From Pomacea canaliculata (taxonomy: Eukaryota; Mollusca; Gastropoda; Architaenioglossa; Ampullariidae): 64,000 nucleotides of DNA. Below are positions 1 to 11,890 of the stretch, one piece after another. Each line of letters starts with the position of its first letter. Position 1 is the stretch's first letter. Under the pieces are notes generated by a model. The model had not been told where the DNA came from, ran no database searches, and was given only the letters and a program-made list of their open reading frames with translations. Both the position numbers and the translations under genes were made by a program. The stretch is taken from NCBI RefSeq assembly GCF_003073045.1, contig NC_037602.1, forward strand, positions 13,581,731 through 13,645,730. The letters are read 5' to 3'.

Positions 1-2872
1 TAACAGTTTGCGAAAATGGAGTGTGGCAAGTGAGTATAACATAAAGATTGTGATGTCACTTGACAACAAAACAAATATATCTTTTCTGAACTTCAAATTT
101 TTTTCATGATATTTTCTCTTTCTTTATACATGTTTCATTAAAAAAAAAATTGGAAAAAAATATATGCTGTGATATGTTTCTTATTTTAATACCAGAATGT
201 ATAATTAATGCATCATTATCCCTCAGTATCTTATTGCTATCATTTTTTGCCATGTTGTCCTTTATAGGATTCTAACATCTACCTTAGGGACATTTGTCTC
301 TTGGAAACTATAATTGGAGAAATTCTAGCATATCACTTTATAATTCTGGATATGGATAATTCACACTTGTATCATATTTTACTTTTTTAGACAGTAAATC
401 ATTTTATTGGAGGAAATAAACTGTGAAATAAAGATTAAAAAAAGTATTTTCTGCATAGAGATCTAATTAGATGTACTGATAAAAAACTTTTATAGGTTGC
501 CGTGAATTGGACTAAGAGCACTGACGTGGACATTTTTAAGCACAAATTTTCATCCAATTTAAGTTTAAGGTTTGTACAGAATTCTGAAGCCTTTGTCCCA
601 ACAGCTTGTACCTGTAGCTGAAATCTTGAAAACAGCAGTGTATGCATTATTTCAAAATATTTGGCTTCTGGTGGCATAAAAGTATCTTCGTGTGTATGTC
701 AAATATCACTGCCACCCTTATATCATTTATTTTCTACAGGATGTAATATTATAGGGCTTGATAAGATGCTAGTATTGTGAGCTGTTTTGAATCTCTTAAA
801 GTTACATTAAAGCATAACTTGACTTAAAGGTGTTAATATTAGTGTTATTATTTGTCTTCTTAAATAATTGTTGTCCATTTGCTTGTAAACCCATGCGCGG
901 TCCGGTGGCGCAATGATTAGCACCTGCCAATACAGTGTGGGTTGGCTGCCCTGGGCTTAGCTCTCGTCTCGGGCACACTGTTCTTTCTTTGCATGGGGCG
1001 TAAGTATACAGGGCTTGCTGCCTTACCGTGATATAGCCTTAGTTGATGGTTAAACACCCATTCTCACCCCACCCACCCCCAACACACATTCCCCTTGTAA
1101 ACTGAATGGTGTCAGCACTTTATGAGAATTGAAACTGAAAATATTGTATAAGCAAAAATAAAGATATACATGAATTCAAAATACATATAATACACTTTGC
1201 TGCAACACGTCTTATTCCTTATATTAAATGAACAGAGTTGTTAGTAGGAAAGTGCTTCCACCATGCGGTTAATTTGCACTATGGAGGGAGGGGGGGGAAG
1301 AAACCCCCCAGACGCCCAGCCCTGCGAACAAGTGTCACATACAGAAAGTGTTGCGACTGTGGGGAAATTTGCAGAGGAAGCGACGGGTAGGGTGCTAAGG
1401 TAGAAACTAATGTTTCTTAGGGAGGTGACCATGGTACAAATGGGCCATGAAATGAGATTGGAAAAAAATGAACATTAGAGAGGCAGAATGACCTGCATGG
1501 GCAGTGAGGTAAAGACTATAAGACGTAAAGTGAAATGCATTGTGGTGTGAAGATGGAAGCCACGGAGATGGAAGCTTTCCCTAGCGTGAGGATATGCATT
1601 GTGGTCGTCAGTGAAACGTCGGCATAGACCTCTCAGACACTCTCTGCTGTAGATAGTCCTCACTAATTGGGGTGGGTGGTGAGACCGAAGTGACGGCACC
1701 TTCTCAAACTCTCTCGCTCAAAGGAGTTCTTGGGTTTGATTCTACTTCTACAATCGATCTTTAGTTCTGACTCATTGATCATTTATTATTATCTCAACGC
1801 AAACATTTCCACAGTCGTTGAAGGATACGCCTCGGACGTATATCTCCGTGAGCGAACCGCCGCGCACCTTATCCTGGCCTCATCTAACGATAAAGCATTG
1901 GCGATAGTTATACAAAGCAAGAAAATCACGTGACAGCTATTTATTAACTCGGGAAAAAATCACTTGCCAAAGGAGCAAATCTTGGTGATTTTGTTCCTGC
2001 AGTTTCCATTAACTCATGCCATGAAGGCAGGCATGACTTTCGTGATGTGAACCTCGACTACACATAATGCCGAAAGCATTTTCAGCGTGTGCTAGTTGTT
2101 TTTATGAAACAATAAAGCCCAGTGCGTGGAGTTTAAGCCTTTATTTGTATGCAGTGCGACCTATGAAAGATTTGATTTTCTCGACAAACTAAACTTTAAA
2201 CTGTGTATATTGTGTTGCAAGTATGTTCTCAACAAGGATTGTGATTTCTAACACCCCCTACCATACCTCTCATTCAAAGGAAAAAGTGAACAGAATTGTT
2301 TGAAGAGACCAACTTCAGGACAGTGCTCACAATCTAAGAGAATTTGGAATAAAAACATATTTTATTCTCTTCTAATTTATGGAAGCATACTTTGGACTGG
2401 ATATTGGCAGATATAATTTTCATCAGATTGAAGGTAAGTAATGAACAGACTATAGCAAGTCGTCAGTACATAAATCATAGTGACAGACATTTCCGGTTAT
2501 TACATGTTACTTCTCACCCGATCACCACACATACACGAACATACATGCATGCTTAGGGCATTCTAATTTTATATCATTCTGTTTTGACCGCTTACTCCCT
2601 TCTGGATCGTTCTTTGATACATATCACGAGGATAATAAATACTGTCGCAAATTTACAAGTTTTCAAATTACTGCAGTATGAGGTCACCATGCGTACATAC
2701 ATGTATACAATCATTTATACTTGTTTGTTGTTTTTGACTAAAATTCGTCACTATGCCGTGTGTACAGAGAAATAGACCCATATTAGTACATTTACTGGAC
2801 CATAGCGCGCTGGACAAAGCAGGACGATACAGTGTGTTGGATCTTTGAGAAAGATTCCAGTTCTATGCAGCA
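1..2872. other. 5' flank / intergenic, no coding gene seen
   Basis: AT-rich sequence with only short incidental open frames that lack splice support or a coding-like composition. It must hold the promoter and any noncoding first exon of the gene starting at 2873, because that gene's first coding exon is preceded by a good splice acceptor (ttctatgcag, ending at 2870). I could not place the upstream exon. A possible SINE-like element is listed separately. Confidence 0.5.
895..1090 (+). repeat. possible tRNA-derived SINE remnant
   Basis: The segment opens with a GC-richer head. It contains a box-A-like stretch (tggcgcaatgat, 906-917) and, about 25 bases on, a weak box-B-like stretch (ggttggctgcc, 940-950), as in the RNA polymerase III promoter of tRNA-derived SINEs. 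It ends in a C/A-rich tail (caccccacccaccccc). Box B is poor, and no second copy was found in this window, so the call is tentative. Confidence 0.3.
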
Positions 2873-5800
2873 ATGGGATGCGGTGTTTCTTCAGCAAGAA
2901 AGGTACTTACTTCACAGGTCACACTCAGCCCTATTGTATTCGAGTTATCTTTACGTGGCTCCATTTGTATTTGTATCTAATCCTCCCTAAAAGCTTGAAG
3001 AGGATGTTCAACACACCCTTTTTAGGGGTTGAACCGTTAAATCTGTAAAATACTAAAAAATTTATAGCTGCTTCTTATATATCCTCCAAACCTAACACTC
3101 TCCTGGTGCATAGCAAGAAATGCATAGCGCACCCTGAACATTGTGATTATCTACGTGTCTCAACAGTGACCAAAATAAATACTTTACTTGTGAGCTGTGT
3201 GTCCTGTTATTCTATGAGGATTTACAAAGGTGAACGATTTATTCACTGATAAATATTAGTGTGAAGAGGTGAACAAATTCCAAATCCAAAAGAGTATTTA
3301 GTTCATGCTGTCTGATTGAAGACACGTCCGCATCTCCTTAGTGCTGTCTGGTGAAGATGTCATCTGAACTGCCTTGTAATAACTGCCGTTTTGTAGGCGT
3401 TGGACACGTTCTGAACTCCCCTACGTAGGACGTGTTCTGAATGCCCTGCCTAACCCTGTCTTTCCAATCTAGGAAGAATGGATGGGATGCACTAACTGCT
3501 ACGCACAATGAACTGTCCTGTGATATTTAATGAAGACACAATAAACTGTACTGTGATGTCTACTGAAAACGCACAATGTCCTGTTATTGTCCATTGCTAT
3601 CTTTACTGTAGGACACGTCCTTCGCAAGCGTTGGGCCGTCCAGCAGCAGGAGTTATGCAGGCTTGAGCTTTAGCAGTAACAATACGGTAAGCACGAGTTT
3701 TATCTGGCTTGAGTCACTCTGATGTTAAAGGTTATGTTAAGAAGAAAGATTACCCTCTGAATACAGCGGAGGCAATGTCAGTCAACATAGTATCCAAGCT
3801 CTACCTTTGAGTTCGAAAGGATCCGTGTTTTACACGTCTGTGTGTGAGTGAAGAAGGTATGCGTATTGTTAGAATGAACAGACCAGACGTGCGTATTTGT
3901 GAATGTGTTGGTGTGTTCATCTTGGCAGTATAAGCGGTCTTACCCCACCGAACGGAACCGCAACTTTCCTGATGGCGACGCCAACAAAGGTGCCTTGAAA
4001 GTGAGTTTAATTATCTAAAAGTCGCACTTGTTATTAATATACTTAGTCTAAAACAGTCACATTAAAGCAAGTGCAAGTTGTATTTGGGTGTTCTTCAATG
4101 ATCGAGGAGCAAAAGAAAGAAAAAAGAAAGAATGAGAGAGAGAAAGAAAGAAAAGAATAAATAAAATCAACAGATTGAGACGATAACGTCTCAATGCTGG
4201 ATGTGTCGCGAGCAGAAGCAGCTCAAGCAGCAGATGATGGCCGCCATGAAGAAGGGTGACTTGCAGAAGCTGGAGGAAGCTCTAAAGAGGTGCGAACGCC
4301 ACGCAGTGACACCCGACGAAGACTACTACAAGGCCATACGGAAAGTGGAATACCTACGCATCAAACAAGGTTCGTCCTGTCACGTGACATTTTACACCGA
4401 CAGCAGAAAGAAGTTTATGTAGCTCGATCTTCACCTCTTGTGGCCCCGATTCAGATTCATATTCATTGCAGAAAACTGGAGTGCCAACGCTTAAACAAAA
4501 TCACTATTTTATGCTTAGTTTAGTCTGACAGGGCCGTAATGAATAATTGACCCTAAAGTAGTGAAGAAGATGTTTGCAAAGGTAAGGTGTTGGGTTGCAT
4601 CTGGATGAGGTTAGGCGTAAAGTAAGGTAGCTGGGTATGAACTCATCTCGCAGAGCTAGAGTGAGGGAAGAGTCGGTTGTCTTGATTCATACACGCACAC
4701 ACACACGGGTAAAGGGGTCAGCTAGCATGATGGAATACTGGTTATGGGTGTCAAATAGAGAACAGTTTAATTTTCTGTGTCTTGCAGGACTGAGGGAGGC
4801 TGTGCGCCGGAGGCACGTGGGAACGCTGGAGAAAGCACTGCGACTGGCCCGTGCCTCGCCGTTCGCGCTGCAGCTGGCCTCGGCCATTACAGCTGCCGAC
4901 AAGCTGCACTCGCATCTGATGCAGCTGCCAGTGCACCGCCACAGCATCCTGGAGATGGAGCCCGCTACAGTGTCGGAGATCAGGAGCTTTAAGTCGCCGC
5001 CTTTGTGTGTTGTAACTGTCATGGCCGCCGTGCACAGACTGCTTGGATACAAGAAAAGGGAGGTAGTGGTAAGTTTTCACCCTGCATGACTTTGAACACT
5101 ACTCACTTTCTTTCACCCTCCCTCACCCTGCCAGGATTTCTCCGCTCACTAACTCAATCATCCACTCTTCACCCACTCACTAATTTCAAAGAGTCTTATT
5201 AGGTGCAACGACAGATATAGGCATAGAAGGTGTGGTTTGTGGATGTTGCAGTTTTGGACTCAAATTAAGACGTTGATGGCACAGACCTACACCAACAGCC
5301 TCCTATACAGAATTAAGACCTTTGACCCCAGCACGCCGAGCTTAAATACGTTGGAAGACGTGAGTACCATGCTGAAGTCGGTCAGCTACGATGAAGTCTT
5401 GATGGCCAGCAACGGCGCGGCACGCTTTTATATATGGGTGATTTTTGTTTAAATGTCCAATATATATATAATTAGCAAACAAAACACATTAGACATAATC
5501 ACTGATTTACAATGCATTAAACAAAAAACGACACACCGTACCTCTGCAAAGACGCTCATGTATCCTAGGTCAGCACCCCATTAGAAACGCATGTATTCAT
5601 GTGAACAAATAACTTTTGCAGATGCCTCGTCATGAATGAACAGCATGCAACAATTTAAAAACATGAATTCAAAAAATAAATAAAAATAAAGGATTTTTTA
5701 GTTCGTAAAATCGTAGGTCATCAGCATTCGGTCATTAGAACACTTTTAAGAAGCGTAAGAAGCTGATCAGCTTTGCTCCATGCTGTCAGTGAACGACAAT

Positions 5801-6783
5801 AAATATAACAACAATAACAATAACAACAGACTTTATTAATCCCAACGGGCAATTTAAACATGGGAGCTGTGCCCTGTGTCCAAAATATATTTATATGGGG
5901 AAAAAAAAAAACAACACACACACACATGCACGCCTACCCACCACACACTCACACACACACCATGATAGTTCATCTGTGACGTTCACATTCTTGCCTCCTC
6001 AGTATCTTTTTTTGAGGGAGCTGCCCCTTGCCCCCCTCCCCTGGTTCCTATGCCACTGATATGATACATATATGAGACTATATATATTACATGTGGAGGC
6101 AATTCTGTTATAATATGTTGTTTGTTGGTTGAACTTCCCACGAGAATAATATGATTCTATAATTATGATCTAGTATTAAATAATACAGTCGAACTTCTAT
6201 AAGTCGAAGCTTCAAGGGATCGATTAAAAAAAAATCGAGTTACGGAAGGTTCCAGTTAAGGAAGTTTGTCGAAAAAAGAACATTTTTTTTCAATGTGGAC
6301 TTATCTTTATTTCTGCATTATTGTTCCCAGCAAAAAAGTATGCTATGGACCTCTGACGATAATTTCTCATTCAGGATCGGAAGTAACGGCGATTCACACC
6401 TGTTTTCTATACAGAAAAGAGAACATGGGAGTGCAGGGTCGATGGGGGAGGAGTACACGATTTTACACTTTCCGACGTATTTTCAAATGGTTTCAACATG
6501 CTGACTGGCTTAAAATTATTCGAGTTGTGGAAGTTTTTGGCGAGGCCGATTCAAGCTACGGAAGCTGAATATGCCAACCAACTGATGTTTAAAAAATTCG
6601 AGTTAGAGAGATTTTCGACTTACGGAAGGTCGACTGATCTTCACCATTTCACATTCCGTTCTGATACCAGCAACACGTTTGTTCAACACGTTTACTTTTC
6701 TCTATTTTCAGGCCAGCAACACTTTAGAAAACGTGACGCAGGAGCTAAGCAAAGGATCGAGAAAGCGAAAGAAAGGGAACTGA
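2873..6783 (+). CDS. N-myristoylated protein with a dynein-stalk-like microtubule-binding domain
   Basis: Seven exons join in frame: 2873-2902, 3612-3686, 3929-4000, 4216-4369, 4788-5068, 5252-5437 and 6712-6783 (TGA). All junctions are GT-AG with matching phases, giving 289 residues. The start MGCGVSSARK is a typical N-myristoylation signal (Gly2, Ser6) with Cys3 available for palmitoylation, so membrane anchoring is inferred. Residues 11-59 are Ser/Asn/Arg-rich and look disordered. Residues 60-157 form charged amphipathic helices, possibly two related units (GDLQKLEEALKR and VGTLEKALRLA). Residues 164-275 follow the dynein heavy-chain stalk MTBD: ATVSEIRSFKSPPLCV, VMAAVHRLLG, FW-IK-L, RIKTFDPS, then FYIWASNTLENV, which matches the family's helix that returns to the stalk. 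No AAA or motor part exists. The tail is basic (SRKRKKGN). I do not know an established name. The exon starting at 4216 has a weak pyrimidine tract and is the least certain junction. Confidence 0.75.
5795..5865 (+). repeat. LINE 3'-end-like remnant in the last intron
   Basis: A short microsatellite of aacaat units is followed by gactttattaatcccaacg, which resembles the 3' terminus of Rex/CR1-type LINEs (actttattgatcccgaaggg). Only this tail is visible. The similarity is recalled, not searched. Confidence 0.25.
6186..6636. mobile_element. non-autonomous pogo/Tigger-like element (MITE)
   Basis: The element starts after a TA dinucleotide with CAGTCGAACTTCTATAAG and ends with the inverse of CAGTCGACCTTCCGTAAG. 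This makes terminal inverted repeats of about 22 bases with several mismatches. Blocks of the same motif (cgagttacggaagg, cgagttagagag) recur just inside both ends. The CAGT ends and TA target fit the pogo branch of Tc1/mariner. The interior encodes no transposase; the open frames across it are incidental. It lies in the last intron of the MTBD-like gene. The right-hand TA duplication is not intact. Confidence 0.6.
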
Positions 6784-6828
6784 CGACACGACCACGCCAG
6801 GTTCGGTTCCCAGAAAGGTCCTGCATAA

Positions 6829-6834
6829 AATAAA
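6829..6834 (+). promoter_or_regulatory. polyadenylation signal of the MTBD-like gene
   Basis: A canonical AATAAA lies 46 bases after the TGA at 6781-6783 and is followed by a T-rich stretch (cttgttctgtttg). It supports the end assigned to the gene. Confidence 0.55.
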
Positions 6835-6839
6835 ATCAT

Positions 6840-9800
6840 CTTGTTCTGTTTGAAGCTAATTTGAAAGACTCCACACACACACAAAATAAGAGAATGATCA
6901 GGACTTTGAGGCTAACATGTCTCTTGCTCATTCAAGGAAAAGTTGCGAATTGCAAAGAACATTGAACGATTAAAGACAAAGAAGTACATTTAATTTTGAT
7001 TAAATTCATTCAGCAGCAAAGGTCATATACACTTGTTAAAAGAGGGGAAAAATAAACAAAATATCCCAAAATCTCAAGATGTGGATGTTTCGCGAGAGCG
7101 CCCGCACGCACTAAGTTTTTAGATAAAAGGGAAATAATCATACTTGTTGTGTGACTGGTAAATATGAGTATTCTTCTTAAAATAGAGCCTAATTTCATTT
7201 AAAAATCTAAATCAATAATATATATGAGATATTGCAATATTTTAATAAAATTCCAAACGCAAGAAAAATTTAAGTTGCTCTTTATTATTTTTTTTTTTAA
7301 ATGAAGGTAAGCCATACAATATAGTTGACGAAAAAGTACACCTTCACTTTATGAAAATATATGAAAGGGGGGAAAAAAATGGCCTGCCTTTTCGTCAGTT
7401 TGATAGTGTGCAAAATTCTCTTTGAAGACTTGTAAATACTGTAAAGATTTTGCATATCTTTGTTGTTACTGTTTAGTAAACAAATATGAAAAAAGGTAAA
7501 ACTATGCGACGGAGCAAGCGAGAAGTACCAACTTGCCGCAAGCCGTATTGGTCCGCTCAACAACCTCTTTCCCCACCCCAAGGAGTTAGGTGCTAGGTTT
7601 TAATTGGTAGGTAGGTTAGAGAAGATACAGTAGTAGGTAGGTTAGAGAAGATACAGTAGTAGGTAGGTTAGAGAAGATACAGTAGTTGTATGTGTATACA
7701 GTATTATGTAAATAAATATCTCTTCTAACCTATTTACCTGTGTGAGCGTGTCAGTGCGAACGAATGTCCCTGTCGTGCGAATGAGGTGAACGTGCCTCAC
7801 TAGCGCGAGAGAGCTTTGTGTTGTCCGTGTCGTCGTGACACAGCAGCAGCACAGAGAGAACACACGTGATGATCCGGCGGAATCGATGCACCGATAGAAG
7901 AGACACTTTAGTCTGAGCAAGTAAAGCAGGGACTTGTGTGGACTCCAAGGTCGGCTGAGTTCGGGTGCGAGGTGGATAGGAATTAAAAAAGAACACAACG
8001 CGAGGTAAAGATTAGACGACGCACCCGACGAACGAGAGCTAGAATATTTAGTGGAAAATTTTTCTTGAGAACTTTCGTCCTCTTCCCTGGAACACCAAAA
8101 AGGAACGGACTGATTTGGCGCTAAGGTAGGGGACGCGCGGCGTTGGCCTTTAGGGAGAGGCAGTCATGCTCCGACATGTTACTGAATGAAATGTTGATAT
8201 TGACAATAGAATTGTAAGCACATATAGTTCTTGAGGAAAGTAATTTAAAACAGAGTGCACATAAAACAAGAGGTAGGTTTGTATAATCTCTTTTTCAACA
8301 CGAGCGGGATTCATCCGACTCAGTGCTCCCGTGAGTCTGTCGGCCCAGTCAACGTGTTTGAGTGCCAGACGCTCGACTGTGAAGTTCGAACTGTGTACAC
8401 ATCTTGTCAGAGGCTGCAAGTTGCAAGCTGCTCTCGGTTCCTGAAAGCCGTCTGTGTGTGTGACTCACAGGATGACCGCGCTGTGCACTTGAATCGCCGC
8501 CGACAAAGAAGCGCGGAACCGACAGGATAGAGAACTTGAAGAGGGAACTGTTGACAGGCGGAGCAGACAGCCACGTACCGTCGGCGGCACTGAGAGACGC
8601 CAAAAGGGAGGCTACAGATAAACTTTAGTTGTAAAACATCTGAAGGCTGAACGGGGCAGCTACAGCTTCTGGGTTAGAAGGTGGGAAAAAAATGAGGCAG
8701 CGAGTTAGGTGTAGGTGAGCCACAAAGGAACCACTTAAAGGGGCCCTGCCGGTTTTATGTGTAATGTATTCGATATTATTGCAAGACATAATAAGGCAAT
8801 TTATTTCAGTCATCAAACTCCTCCTTTCTAAATCTTCACAAAAATATATGGCTGAAATCCCATTTCTTTTTTTCGGCTTCATAAGTGTTCATCGGAGCAG
8901 ATATTTACTAATTATACAGTGCCTCACACACCTTCCCCACTGAAGCATGAACCTTCCTCAGGCCAGCGTCAAAAGTCAGCAGTCTTAATCACACACTGCA
9001 CAGTACTTTACATGCCCTCCACAGCACAAGCCCGCCAAGGTTCAAAGGCCCTTCATTGCATGATATCATTAACCCTCCATCATCCACTTTCACCGGCCTT
9101 CCGCTGTACAAAGCTCCCTCTGCAGCAACCACAACCTCTTTAACTAAGGATGAGCATTCCCAGAGAGAAGTTTAAAAAAAATTATCAAAAGCAAAAGCTC
9201 GCAGAGTCTGTCGGCGCCCATCTCTACTACGAATCCCTTAAAGTTAAAAGGAGAGATAAGGCGCTTTGGCTGTCGGGCTGCACGCGCGAGGCTCGCCACA
9301 GCGCACGCGAGTTTGGCAGATGACGGACGAGAATGCTGCTCCGCAGACCCCGACACCAAAGCCTTCACTTCTAATCTCATTCAGCTCGGCAGACGTGCGA
9401 CTGTCAGAAACAGGGAGTCACAAAGGCCGTTGCTGGTACCACAGAGAAACTTCACTACTTGCTGTCAGTGGGTTTCAGCGAGTTAACTGCTACCTGTGCA
9501 AAAGGTGTCAATCTGTGCTGCTTCCAGCCTTGGATTAGAAGCAGGTACGAACAATTACAGAAGAAATTCTCTTGATCACTCTGGTTTAAGCCATCCTTGA
9601 GATTGGGTAGGAACCCCTTTAAGTTTCTTCGTAATGTGTAAAAAGACGGTGACCAAGAAAGCAAAAAATAAATTTTACAAATTTGTCTGTAAGCATGAGG
9701 GTTAGTCTATGCTGTAACATCCAACTTCAAAGTCATATCAGACGACTAAATTCCAGATTGTTTGCGCACAAAACGTTAGACAAGATAAACATTGAAGTTA

Positions 9801-10086
9801 TAAAGAAAATACTACATTCATAAAGTAACTCTAGGAGTTTATAAGTTCACTTAGCAGCCGAAAAAATCTGTTTAAAATAGCATCATGGTCATTCTGACAA
9901 TTTTTTAAAGGAAGAAAAAATCCCTCACAGGTCAAGCATCTGGGCTCACGATTCCTGCCTCGTATTGTCTGATGTCTTTTTTCCCCCTCAGAGACGATAC
10001 CAGGGAAGTCGACTGTTACTGCGGCCTTTAACTACTGAATATTACAGCATGGCGGCCGCTTAGCTACTTGAGCGAACAACGGCTCC
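6840..10086. other. intergenic, no gene recognised
   Basis: About 3.2 kb between the MTBD-like gene and the next candidate gene. It contains a perfect 26-base triplication (listed separately) and a moderately GC-rich, CpG-containing stretch at about 7.75-9.5 kb that could be promoter sequence. The open frames there overlap on both strands and show no recognisable protein. The stretch around 8738-8890 begins with ggggccctgccgg and may be a repeat, but I could not define its ends. Confidence 0.4.
7607..7684 (+). repeat. perfect tandem triplication, 26-base unit
   Basis: Three identical head-to-tail 26-base units (7607-7632, 7633-7658, 7659-7684) built around gtaggtaggttagagaag. The absence of any mismatch points to a recent expansion or a replication/assembly slippage product. 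Confidence 0.9.
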
Positions 10087-11428
10087 ATGGCTGATTTCGA
10101 GGTGAGACAGTACTTTGAACACTTTAAGCGAACTGAAATTCCCTTTTTCACTTTCATGTCCGAGTATGTGAGCTTCAGAGACTTAATCAAGTTGTTTCAT
10201 GTACAAGACATGCTACAAGCTGAACACTTCATTTTACGCAACTGTTTCTGTGGACGTGAAATGACAAGTTAAAGGCAGAATATATATACACTCTCCTTGT
10301 AATTAGATAATAACTAGAATGATTCTGAATGTTCTGCAATTGTCAGACAAAGAATGCAAAAAGTTAAGTCAAGAGTTAGATGTTTCTTACATCCACAAAA
10401 AAGACGAAACAGCTGTTTCAGTTTAATAAAACTAAAAGAGATGTCTTTACAAAGAACAAGAGAAAAATCGCCTCAAATTTTTATTTTGTTTCTTCTGCAT
10501 ATGGATCCAGTACAGTAATTCTTTAATATCTACAAAAGATAATGCTGCAGATGGAGAGGTTTAGTGCATGCTTATTATGAAATTACAGGAATTTATGAGG
10601 GAAAGAGAAACATCTTTTTTTAATATACATTAATAACTTTACAATTTTTTTGGAAAAAAAATGTAAAAACAGCTTAGTGCTGCAATCTTTCTTTGAAAAT
10701 TTGTATTTATATGAGCACCATCCAGGTGTTGAGAGAGCTTTCTGTACTATGTAAAAAGTAAGTTTTTGATTGAAAGGGATGCAGCTTGTAGCAGGTTTTT
10801 AATACGAATAAAAACCGAAAGAATGATACTATTGTGCATGCTCTTATGGAAGTCTATGAAAATATACTTTTTGTATATCTTACTTCAAACTATATTGGAT
10901 ATGCTTTACTCCTACCTACAAAAGTCCAGTGTGTTTACTGCAGTCTCTCAATACGCAGTTTACTTTTTAAAAGTCAATGTATTTATTCTAATATGTATGC
11001 TTGTTTGAAAAAGTGGAAACGTTTACATGTGTATATATCTTTTAACTATCCGCCTTCAAATAAAAAAAGATGTACGTCAGTCAGGGATGGAGTGTGCTAT
11101 TCACCGTGTCAGTGCTGAGTATTGTTTAAGCCTAACCGTCATATGTTGTTCGTTTTAACGGATCACGTACAATGCCTTCTTCTTTAACAGGATTATCAAG
11201 ATGCGGCTGTCTACGATGATAGCGACAATAGCACGTTCTGGCAATATTTCTGGGAGGACCACAACTGGACATTACTACCCGACTTACCGCAACAACCGCA
11301 ACTTCTACTCCATCGACTACGACAGTCCTGCCAATGGTGCTGATCTTGTTGCGTACAGTTTGCGATGGACGCTCTTCTGGATCCTCGGCAGCTTACTGGC
11401 TCTGACTTTCAGATGTCTTGCGAAGTGA
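10087..11428 (+). CDS. candidate two-exon small membrane protein gene, frame unresolved
   Basis: Exon 1 (10087-10101) encodes MADFE and ends at a gtgaga donor. Exon 2 follows the acceptor tttaacag (ending 11190). Joining there gives frame A, an acidic aromatic stretch (DYQDAAVYDDSDNSTFWQYF) that ends at TGA 11341-11343 after 55 residues. A second acceptor ten bases on (attatcaag, ending 11200) gives frame B: 80 residues with a Tyr/Asn-rich middle (HYYPTYRNNRNFYSIDYD) and a C-terminal hydrophobic segment (WTLFWILGSLLALTF) that could span a membrane, ending at TGA 11426-11428. Both frames look protein-like in different halves of the exon. This would fit tandem acceptors, or one extra base near 11270 in a gene that is really A followed by B. 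I recognise no family. Confidence 0.4.
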
Positions 11429-11589
11429 AGACAGGAGCGCGAGAGACGCTAACAACCTTTGACATTACCCGCGAGGTAATGACCACTGTACAGAAAGGTG
11501 ATGCCGATGACGACGCACCGGTCAGAAACAAAATGACAGAATGTCGTTTTTTTCTTTCTGCCTTTAGTTCACTGCGGTGTAGCGCTGGG

Positions 11590-11890
11590 TAGAACAACTG
11601 GGCAAATATAGAGACAGGCTGACTGTAGGCATAAAGAGGGCAAGGGGTTAGACATAGTGAGCAACTGGGTAGGTATAAAGACAGGGCGGTTGGGTATGTA
11701 GGTATAGCAGAAAGCAATTGGGCAAATGAAAACAGGGCGACTGGGTGGACAGACATAACATAACGAATCGGTGGCTGGGCAGACAGACTTAAAGGCAGAT
11801 GAATTAGCTGATCGACAGACAGTGCGACTGGGTAGACAGACATAAAGACAGGGCGACTGAGTAAACATACCGACAGGCTGACTGGGTAGA
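11590..11890 (+). repeat. degenerate minisatellite
   Basis: Seven or eight diverged copies of a unit of about 35-40 bases containing gactgggtagacagacat and aaagacagggc run head to tail. Open frames on the minus strand here, rich in VCPxxxPV-like repeats, are a by-product of the repeat and not genes. Confidence 0.75.

Noticed and set aside
4687-5080. Two minus-strand open frames over the MTBD gene
   Set aside because: They lie opposite the 4788-5068 exon, which carries the recognisable domain. They have no family resemblance or splice context.
6266-6833. Three overlapping plus-strand open frames of 69-111 codons
   Set aside because: They cover the pogo-like MITE and the last intron and show no transposase motif. 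The real last exon uses another frame from 6712.
11409-11868. Long minus-strand frames with repeated VCPxxxPV-like motifs
   Set aside because: They follow the degenerate minisatellite at 11590-11890; the protein repeats are a by-product of the DNA repeats.
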